A model generated the notes under the pieces. The model was not told the origin of the DNA, did not search any database, and saw only the letters and a list, made by a program, of their open reading frames with translations. From the NCBI GenBank assembly GCA_025769875.1, contig JAGFNK010001011.1, forward strand, positions 1 through 16,488: 16,488 nt of DNA, read 5' to 3'. The position numbers were made by a program, and so were the translations under genes. This stretch comes from Russula earlei. Lineage: Eukaryota > Basidiomycota > Agaricomycetes > Russulales > Russulaceae. Positions 1 to 7,000 of this stretch are shown here, piece by piece. The number at the start of each line of letters is the position of its first letter. The first letter of the stretch is position 1.

Positions 1-1196
1 TCATCATCATTATCAATTACTGGTTTGCTGGGATCTTCCGGGGTTCTATCTGGCCGTATTTTATACGGCAATGGATAATTTGATAATAGCGTTGCAAATG
101 AAGGGAATTTAGGCGGTTGAGGGCCTGGTTGAGTTTGCTGGGGTTGCTGGGTTTGTTGAGGGAGTTGGGGTTGAAAATAAATATCCATGCTTCCCACTAC
201 TGTATGGATGTTGGCAGCATTCATATTGTTTACTATTTCCGTTAGTGCCACACTGGTAATTTGAGTTATCACGGAAAATGCCAAATGGGTTAGCGATATC
301 TGTACTATATGGGTTGCCCCCAATTCTGCACTCCGGCATGCCATACTTGATATAGCGCCTGATGAGGATTCGCAAATGTCACTCAGAAATCCGAGGACGT
401 CACCACCAGTCGGATCTATCAGGTTCACAGGGTCGTTGCCCATGCCAATGTAAGGGCTTTCAAATTCATCAAATGGATCTGGCTGGATCCAACGGCCTAT
501 CTGTGGATCATAATTGCGTAACTCAAAATCATTCCAGCCTATTTCATCATCCATTTGGCTGAAGTCGCCCTGGTAACCATAAGGATTGTCTACATGTCCT
601 TCGGCTGCATCCGGTAACTCATGACTACTGATACCAGCTATTTTGAGACCAAACGCATAGTAGTGGTTTTCTTCCAGGATGCGGCCTCGTACATGCTGGA
701 TCTGTAAGTTATCAAAATATACCGGCTCATCGCTTTCATTGCTTACATAAACGTATACATATCCATTCTTAGGCGCCTTTATATTAGCCAATATCAATGG
801 CGAAGCGCCATCCCCGGATGTTTGAACCGGTTGACTGGTACTGCCTTCTGCTACATAATTAAAACGCTCATCAAAGAACAGGATAGTCAAATAAGCCCTG
901 GGTAAGGTGGTACTAAATTGGTTAGGATCTGCTACACCTGCTATAGCTGTTGGATCCAGGTTATTGGTCACCGCAGAAGCCGTGGCGCTATTATGTAACC
1001 CGGTTCCAACAGTAGCAGGATCACCTGATAATGCCCCTGCAAGACTTGCGATAATATCGGCAGCCAAGCTATTGGTGCTGGTATTAGTAGTGGAATTCTC
1101 AAAATAATATTGTACGGCTGCACTCATCTCATCACCCGCCATTACTTTTAACAGACTGTTCGGGCCAACTGTGTGCCCGCTGGATTTGCTGAGCAT
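1..1196 (-). pseudogene. RHS-repeat protein, C-terminal remnant lacking its N-terminal part, open at window edge
   Basis: The frame is open from about 1197 to position 1. The first ATG is at 1194-1196, just past the stop of the preceding ORF. Early residues include L-L-K-V-M-A-G-D, then K-A-P-K-N-G-Y-V-Y-V-Y-V-S-N and Y-F-D-N-L, features I recognise from Bacteroidota RHS proteins. H-Y-Y-A-F-G-L-K-I follows (around 638-666). The classic RHS core end Y-D-P-Q-I-G-R-W-I-Q-P-D-P is near 476-520, and D-P-T-G-G is at 402-416. Beyond this lies the variable tip, with a P/Q-rich linker (about 111-174) before the edge. Most of the YD-repeat shell and the N-terminus are absent. In RHS proteins the tip after D-P-x-G is usually the polymorphic toxin or effector domain, but no toxin motif can be identified in the part visible here. 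The absence of the N-terminal part suggests a deletion or an orphan tip cassette. Confidence 0.72.
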
Positions 1197-1197
1197 A

Positions 1198-1647
1198 CTA
1201 AACCTGTGAGAGCTGGGAAGAGGATAGATTTGACAGGTTGGCCTGTTGCAGGAATTTGGTGGCCGTGCTGATGCTATCCAACCCGGGTACATATTGTTTG
1301 AGCTTCTGAACAGGGGATTGCAGCTTTTGTTGGAGCCCTGCATAGTATTGCGTGGTGTTACCAAATAATTGTTTGGCTTTTACACTGTCAATACCCTGCA
1401 GCTTTTGCTGCATCTTTTGCTCCTTCTTTTGTAAGCGGTTTAGGTACTGAGTGGTTTGTTTGTCCAATTGCTGGTTAATATCGCTGTACTGGCTGTTGAG
1501 AGAGGAAATCGCTTTGCCATTGAGATTGCCTGTCTGTATGGCATCGGCGGCTTTTTGCGCCGTGGTATCCGTATAGGTAAAACGGCTGGCAATAGCCTGC
1601 TGTGTGAATAACAGCATACAAAAAACGGCAAGTTGAAGTTTTGGCAC
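1198..1647 (-). CDS. Secreted coiled-coil protein of an RHS locus, probably 3'-truncated
   Basis: 149 residues starting at a GTG (1645-1647); no in-frame ATG is available before an upstream stop. Residues 1-21 form a signal peptide with a likely cleavage after A-I-A-S or just before it. Residues about 45-120 are a Q/K/L-rich coiled coil with L-N-R-L-Q-K-K-E-Q-K-M and S-V-K-A-K-Q-L-F-G. I recall proteins of this type encoded just upstream of RHS genes in Chitinophagaceae, where they are much longer; this is from memory, not a search. The frame ends at S-Q-L-S-Q-V, in the middle of what looks like a continuing coil, and RHS coding sequence in another frame begins at the same place. I therefore read it as the surviving 5' part of a longer gene joined to an RHS remnant by deletion. 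Confidence 0.6.
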   Translation of the reverse strand: MPKLQLAVFCMLLFTQQAIASRFTYTDTTAQKAADAIQTGNLNGKAISSLNSQYSDINQQLDKQTTQYLNRLQKKEQKMQQKLQGIDSVKAKQLFGNTTQYYAGLQQKLQSPVQKLKQYVPGLDSISTATKFLQQANLSNLSSSQLSQV

Positions 1648-1674
1648 TGGTTGTAGTTTAGGTGTTACAGAGGT

Positions 1675-1705
1675 CGAAAGTAGTCAGGCGTTTCTACAAA
1701 GTCAA
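1675..1705 (-). promoter_or_regulatory. Candidate Bacteroidota-type promoter for the 1198-1647 gene
   Basis: On the minus strand, TTG at the high-coordinate end is followed by 20 nt and then TACTTTCG, one mismatch from the Bacteroidota -7 consensus TAnnTTTG. Transcription would begin near 1668, leaving a short leader of about 20 nt before the GTG start at 1647. It lies in an AT-rich 154-nt spacer and is supported by motif match only. Confidence 0.3.
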
Positions 1706-1723
1706 TAGTGGTTTTCCACTGTT
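1704..1723. repeat. Short inverted repeat next to the candidate promoter
   Basis: AGTGG and CCACT flank a TTTT loop (1707-1720), and the stem can be extended by two A-T pairs past one mismatch. It overlaps the -33 element of the candidate promoter. No T-run follows on the minus strand, so it does not look like a terminator of the lipoprotein gene. A protein-binding site is possible but unproven. Confidence 0.3.
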
Positions 1724-1801
1724 ATGATGTATTTAATATATATTTAAGCATGTTTTAATAGCCAAAAAGCTGAAATCTATAATTGAAAAAACAGAGAACT
1801 A

Positions 1802-2563
1802 TTATCGTTTATGAGGAAGGCTTAAATCCTCATCACGCGATCTTGTAACATCTCTTTTGGGGATATAAACTTCGGTACGAAGGAAATACCTGTGAGTAGA
1901 ATCAGGTAAACTCAAAACAGTATCCTGGAAAAACCCATCTTTAGAATTAAATTCTTTAACTAAAACAGCCTTGTTCGTCTTCAGGTCGGCATCATACAAA
2001 ATGTAAGATACTTTTTCATTAGGGGGTTCAATTACAGCAATAAATAATTGCAATTTCTCTATACCATCTTCTTCGATATAATCTGTTGTATACCTTACTA
2101 AGTTTCCACTTTCAAAACTGATACTATCTTTTATGTATTTGCATTCATATAAAATAATTTGATTGAAATCTGTAAACCGGAAGTAACCAGGTTTATTATC
2201 GCTGTAGTTAGTTCTCGGCCCCATTCGCCTGCCATAACGATAATATGAGCTTATGTCCACTTTTCCTTCGTGATAATGAAAGGATTCTCCATTTTCAAGT
2301 CCATAATAATAGTTGATCTTTTGAGAGTCTGTTTCATTGGGGGTGTAGAGCACAGCTTGTCCATGCTTTAACCCATCTTTAAAATTTACCACTGCCAGTA
2401 AGCGATTGGCAGAATCATAATATTGTATTGGTCCATCGAGTATGGTATCGCTTCCAACTATCTTAATATTACCTTCAACATAGTTGTCTCCCCATTTTAA
2501 ATGGGTATTTGACTTACAGGAAATAATAAACAAACTGACAAATAGTACAATGCATTGTTTCAT
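1802..2563 (-). CDS. Predicted lipoprotein with MORN-like repeats, function unknown
   Basis: About 253 residues. ATG at 2563 is preferred; an in-frame TTG two codons upstream (2569) is also possible. From the ATG, residues 1-16 form a hydrophobic lipoprotein signal ending in F-I-I-S-C, so Cys16 would be lipidated and the protein anchored to the cell envelope, probably facing the periplasm or the cell surface. Following repeats of the type D-G-P-I-Q-Y-Y-D, K-H-G-Q-A-V-L-Y and E-N-G-E-S-F-H-Y resemble MORN_2-like units common in Bacteroidota. The C-terminal half is not recognised. It lies between the end of the eCIS operon and the RHS remnant, with about 154 nt before the next gene and no recognised terminator. 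A link to either neighbour, such as immunity to an RHS toxin, is only speculation from position. Confidence 0.65.
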   Translation of the reverse strand: MKQCIVLFVSLFIISCKSNTHLKWGDNYVEGNIKIVGSDTILDGPIQYYDSANRLLAVVNFKDGLKHGQAVLYTPNETDSQKINYYYGLENGESFHYHEGKVDISSYYRYGRRMGPRTNYSDNKPGYFRFTDFNQIILYECKYIKDSISFESGNLVRYTTDYIEEDGIEKLQLFIAVIEPPNEKVSYILYDADLKTNKAVLVKEFNSKDGFFQDTVLSLPDSTHRYFLRTEVYIPKRDVTRSRDEDLSLPHKR

Positions 2564-2616
2564 GTTCAATTAGTTTTGCGCTTTTACTGCGTAATTATAA
2601 CCTGGTATTTATTTTT

Positions 2617-2724
2617 TCAGGATATATCATCTAAAAATACATAACAGGTCTCTAACATTCCTTCATGTTTCTCCTTCAGTTTACTGTTCAATCTTTGTTC
2701 TCCTGAAGAATAATGATAAATCAT
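2617..2724 (-). CDS. Possible 35-residue small ORF downstream of the ATPase
   Basis: ATG at 2722-2724 opens a 35-codon frame ending with TGA at 2617-2619. The product is charged in its middle (K-L-K-E-K-H-E-G) and ends C-Y-V-F-L-D-D-I-S. It starts 8 nt after the ATPase stop, so it could be translated from the end of the eCIS transcript. No family is recognised and no clear ribosome-binding signal is visible, though Bacteroidota often lack one. It may equally be non-coding spacer. Confidence 0.22.
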   Translation of the reverse strand: MIYHYSSGEQRLNSKLKEKHEGMLETCYVFLDDIS

Positions 2725-2732
2725 TGTATACC

Positions 2733-2942
2733 TTACACAATCTTCCCGTCCTTGCCGAATTCCTTCTTAATACCATTCACCAAATCTCGGTATAAGATAG
2801 TATTGTCGCCGCGCTTTACTGCTTTGAGTGAACAATACCTGGTTACATTGATGATGGCGCCACCTGCCAGCTCATGCTTATGGGCAATATCTGTGAAGTC
2901 TATTTTGGATTCAAAGATGGTTTTGGGGGAAAAGGATTGCAT
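2733..2942 (-). CDS. AAA+ ATPase C-terminal lid with sensor 2, in the -1 frame
   Basis: These 70 codons (69 residues) are the missing C-terminal end of the eCIS ATPase rather than a separate gene. The sequence contains H-E-L-A-G-G-A-I-I-N-V-T-R-Y, the usual sensor-2 region of this AAA+ group, followed by S-L-K-A-V-K-R-G. The frame is open from the A6 run at 2949-2954, and shifting -1 there joins it to the main part as R-K-K-L-W-M-Q-S-F, for a total near 459 residues counted from the 4111 ATG. An internal ATG at 2942 exists, but a stand-alone lid domain is not a known product. It ends 8 nt before a possible tiny ORF. Confidence 0.8.
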   Translation of the reverse strand: MQSFSPKTIFESKIDFTDIAHKHELAGGAIINVTRYCSLKAVKRGDNTILYRDLVNGIKKEFGKDGKIV

Positions 2943-4069
2943 CCACAGTTTTTTCTTTGTTCGGCAGAAGGCATGGGGAAATACACCATCGACTGGAATC
3001 GCCTGCTAAATGCTTCGTCCAGGTTGGCCTTTAAGTTGGTAGCCAGTATTACTACACCGGGAAAGTCTTCTATTCGTTGTAACAAATAAGAGATCTCCTG
3101 GTTGGCATACCTGTCATTGGAACTACTGGTTTGTGTACGCTTGCCAAATAAGGCATCCGCTTCATCAAAGAAGAGGATCCAGTGCTTATTCTCCGCCTGG
3201 CTGAAAATATTAGCCAGGTTCTTCTCTGTTTCACCAATAAACTTGGATACTACCATGGAGAGGTCTATCCTGTATACATCCAGGTTAACTGCTTTACCAA
3301 TCAATGAGGCAGTTAATGTTTTACCCGTTCCGGGAGGGCCATAAAAAAGCGCACGGTACCCGGGCTTGATCTTCTTTTTTAAGCCCCATTCATTTAGTAA
3401 AGTATCGCCATAGGTGATCCAGTCTTTTATTTCAGTCACTTCCTCCAATACAGCATCTTCCAGTACCAGGTCTTCCCAACCCAACTCTGTAGTGATCCGT
3501 TTTGCAGGGAAGTTGATATTGAAGTCCGGTTTATGCGATACGCCACTGGTAAAATAGTTAAGGTATTCTGTAGAAAGATGCAGTACCCCGCTTAACAAGG
3601 GTTCTTCTGCCTGGCTATGATTGAGTTTTAGTATATTGAACCGTTTAAAAAAATGATCTTCTCCAAACAGCTCAAACAGGGAGAAACGCTCCTGCAGGTC
3701 ATTGGCAGCGAGTATGAATGCGGCGGTTTCGCCGGTAGGTATAAAGCCGGAATGGTTTTGCCCTTTAATGCCACCGAACTCTGTAAACCCGCGGTCATAA
3801 TCTGCATTCCTGATAAAGAAAACATCAAGCAGGTGTGGCTGTACATGTGGTGCAATAGCCAGCAGCAATACCACTCTTTCCCTGAACCCGGCCTGGTAAT
3901 GCGATAAGATCTGCCCATACAGCGAATCACTGCCGGCCAGATCCTGTACAGGTATCTCATAGATACTGTTACACTCACAAGGTTTACCCCAATAGAGCTT
4001 CATCCTTGTATCGATCACCAGGTTGAGCCATCGCAGCTCTGCAGCCAGTATAGTGGCATTGTTTTGCAT
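2900..4069 (-). CDS. AAA+ ATPase of the eCIS (Afp15-like), main part, ending at a frameshift
   Basis: AAA+ ATPase found in eCIS operons, thought to help particle assembly. Counting from the earliest ATG (4111): Walker A G-P-P-G-T-G-K-T at 258-265, Walker B around I-L-F-F-D-E-A-D at 312-319, sensor 1 A-T-N at 357-359, and arginine-finger candidates R370/R371. The N-terminal domain (about 15-200) is the family-specific region. Possible starts are 4111, 4084 and 4069; I prefer 4069 because it avoids overlap with the tape-measure gene and leaves the usual short lead before L-R-W-L-N-L-V-I. After residue 387 the frame leaves the family pattern, reads 16 unrelated residues and stops at 2900-2902. 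The sensor-2/lid region lies in the -1 frame, so this product alone would lack it. An in-phase A_AAA_AAG at 3374-3380 is read through without a break. Confidence 0.87.
   Translation of the reverse strand: MQNNATILAAELRWLNLVIDTRMKLYWGKPCECNSIYEIPVQDLAGSDSLYGQILSHYQAGFRERVVLLLAIAPHVQPHLLDVFFIRNADYDRGFTEFGGIKGQNHSGFIPTGETAAFILAANDLQERFSLFELFGEDHFFKRFNILKLNHSQAEEPLLSGVLHLSTEYLNYFTSGVSHKPDFNINFPAKRITTELGWEDLVLEDAVLEEVTEIKDWITYGDTLLNEWGLKKKIKPGYRALFYGPPGTGKTLTASLIGKAVNLDVYRIDLSMVVSKFIGETEKNLANIFSQAENKHWILFFDEADALFGKRTQTSSSNDRYANQEISYLLQRIEDFPGVVILATNLKANLDEAFSRRFQSMVYFPMPSAEQRKNCGCNPFPPKPSLNPK
2948..2954 (-). promoter_or_regulatory. A_AAA_AAC slippery heptamer: frameshift site in the ATPase gene
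   Basis: Coding-strand AAAAAAC is in X_XXY_YYZ phase (AGA AAA AAC) at the exact point where the ATPase frame breaks. A -1 shift gives AAA AAA CTG and restores the sensor-2 region. Only a small hairpin (GGAT, loop GCA, ATCC) lies 3 nt downstream, a weak stimulator if any. Recoding is inference; loss of one A from an A7 run would produce the same sequence. Confidence 0.35.
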
Positions 4070-4074
4070 AATAG

Positions 4075-7000
4075 TTATATCCATTCTGTTGTAATGATTG
4101 TGCGCATCCATGATGTTTTAATTAACCCAAAAGCCCAGGGTAGTGTTTGCAGCAACAGGTCATAGCCACGTTGTGCCACACGCAGGTTCCATCCGCCCTC
4201 TGTTTTTTCCAGGGCACCTTCCCTTTGCAGGAAGGAAGATCTAAAGCCCTCCACTGAACTATTCTTCATCTTAGTCCAGCGTTGAAAAAGCACTTCAAAC
4301 AGTTCGGCTACCAACGCTTCTTCTTCGGGTGTAATCACGAAATCCATTAATACCGGCGTTTCGGGGGATACGCCACAAAGCAGTTTATTCAATACGATCT
4401 CATGTTCCTCATGTGCTACCCTGCCATACACAATGTATTGCAATAACAGGGTGGCCCTTAGTCGTTTTTCTTCATCGATAAACTTACCTTCAGAAAGATA
4501 GTTAATCCTTGTAAACAAGGTGCTAAAAAAGGGATGCAGTAATACCAGCCCTGCATTGCCAACATATATTTTATCGTTCATAGCAATGGTTTTCGCAGTT
4601 ATCTCCTTCTTTAATCGTTCCTGTTGTTGCTTCTTTTGCGCTTCTATTTCTTTTCGAATCTTCTCCTGCTGCTGCCAAGCCAGTTGTGCGCTCTGCGTAG
4701 TTTCGGCTGCACCTGTTGTACCGGTCTTTGCAGGATCGTTTGCCATTACGTTATTGCCTGTTGTTGGCAGATCCGTATGCTTTTCTATATATAACTGCAT
4801 TTGCCTGAGTATTTCGCTTTTCCATGCGGGAACCGCCTGCCCCTCCATATAGCTATCTGCGATAGCCTGCCGGAAGGCAGCTATTACAAAAACCGGCAGC
4901 TGCGGACGTATGGAATGCACAAATACAAAGAACCATTGCAGATACGATTGCTCAGAGATGATGGTGTACTTACCTGCTATGACCAACAGGGTAAACCGTT
5001 TAAAATATTCCAGCCACCGGTACCGTTCATAACTATCCTGCACCAGGGCGGGTATAAAGGCATAAGCGCTTTCTATCCATTCTATCATAGTTGCCTGCTG
5101 GTTGGGATACTTTCGTTTATACAGTTGCAGTATGGCATCCATCGGTAAAGTAGCGGCCAGTTGCTGCAGCATAGCAGGGGAAGAAAGGACATACCCTGCA
5201 AGCAACTGTTGTATTATTTCAGCAACCGGTTGATCCTTTTGTTCTGTACGGGTCGTGAGCAAATCATTTATCTCCTGGTCCCGTTGGCTATGCAGGTATA
5301 TCACCAATGGCCTTTCATGCACCTGTGTATAGCCAGCCATTGTATCATACAGGAATAGCCTTGCCTGTGTATGGGTAGCGCCTGTGTTCCAGATACCTGC
5401 AAACCCGTTTTCATCCTGCCGGAATAAGGCCACCAGTATGCTGCGCAATAATAGCCGCAGGTCTTCCTCTCCTTTTATCCAGGCTTGTATAGTATCGGGT
5501 AGTTTGTTCCATTGCAGGAAGTATTCCAGTACTTCCCGGGCGCCGGCCAGCATTGTTTCACCTGCCATCACTACGATCCCTTTTACCGGGTCTTTCACCA
5601 GCGATAAATTGACCGCAACACCAGGCATACCGGTTTGGGTAATGCTTATCGCCTCTTCCGGCTGGTGCAGTTCTGTGCCGGTCTTACTGAGCTTCGCATA
5701 CTCTCCTGCCAAATAACCCACAACACCCTGTTCATGTATCTGCACATAGCCGTTAAACAACTGGTATAACTGTGCCTGTGCCAACGGGTTGGCAGGTTCA
5801 TTCTGCCATACCTGTATAAAAGCATTTTCATCCTGCCTGTATAGTTCTGTTACCAGGTTACGCAATAATGCCCGTTGTTGTTCTGCGTCTTTTATGTATT
5901 TACTGATATCATCAGGCAAAGCATTCCATTGCAGAAAATATTGCAGTACCTCTCTTGCGTTTCCTACGGTTACACCTTCCCATATGATAGCAACACCACT
6001 ACCATCAGATTCCCTGTTCAACTGTAATGAACCCGGCTGATCAACGATATCAGCAGCAGCTTCTTTCACATATTGCAACACATCTTTTTCACGCGCTTCT
6101 GCTAAAAAGGAAATGACCGGTTCAATCACCGCATCCTCCTGTTCTGTTAACAGCTGGTAGAGGTACAACTTTACACGAATATCATTCCCCGGTTGTTGCC
6201 AAAGCGCTGTTAGCTCTCCGGGGTAATGCGTAAAGAGATAGACCAACATTTGCAGCACTAATACAGGTTGTTGTATACCCGCTTCATTGCTACTCATACC
6301 GGCAGGTAATTGCCCATAGCGCAGAAAGTATACGAGTGTAGCAGTAATTTGTTGCAGTATAAAAACAGTCCCGGGTTGTTGGCTGTGTAGAGGAACCCGA
6401 AAGATGGTAAACCAATCCTCCAATTGACTATTAAGCGGGGAATGGGTTTTACCGGTAACTGATGGGGCTCTTGCTCCTTCGCCAATACCCATTGCCATAC
6501 GCTTCAATTTTGCAACTGCCATCTGTTCCTCTCCTGTCCACTCCTCTATGATCCTGGTCCATTCCTCATTTTCTACACCCGTTGCGGCAGTTAATACAGG
6601 CAGCAATTTTGTATAGAATGAGAGGCTATTAAAATACTGGTAATGGTGCGCCACCAGTGTTTCCCATAGTTGTTCCATTACCAGCTGGTTTAGCCGGAAG
6701 GATGTGATGGGTATGTTTGCCGGGAACCTTTGTATAATAGCTGTAATAGCATAAAACATTTCTATGGCTTCCTTACCGGCTTCTGTACGGCTGATCATAG
6801 AAGCCACCAGCTCTGTAGTAAAATAAGAGAGATATCTTTTGCGAAGGTTTGGCTGTGTGCCTGCCAGCCTGAATACCTGTAAGGCATCCTGCGGGGATAG
6901 CTTTATTAATGCTTCCATCAGGCTTTGCTGCGATCTTCCCTTACTGATATCTTTTCCCCACCAGGGTATGCTTCCATATTGTAACAGGAATAATAACAGG

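Noticed and set aside
111..174. Repetitive-looking tract considered as a tandem repeat or CRISPR-like element
   Set aside because: It encodes a P/Q-rich linker in the RHS frame; units are irregular and there are no repeat-spacer arrays anywhere in the window.
109..375. 88-codon minus-strand ORF within the RHS remnant
   Set aside because: It is another frame of the same strand; the RHS frame is continuous through this interval and includes the D-P-T-G-G segment and P/Q-rich linker.
1440..1631. 63-codon minus-strand ORF inside the coiled-coil gene
   Set aside because: It overlaps the frame with the signal peptide and coiled coil and has no supporting features of its own.
2712..2725. Small AATGAT/ATCATT inverted repeat after the ATPase stop, considered as a terminator
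   Set aside because: The stem is AT-rich with a 2-nt loop and no U-run follows on the minus strand.
4520..5148. Two plus-strand ORFs of 110 and 115 codons with hydrophobic, Cys-rich products
   Set aside because: They lie opposite the tape-measure gene; the C/S/F-rich composition is what the complement of Q/K/E-rich coding gives.
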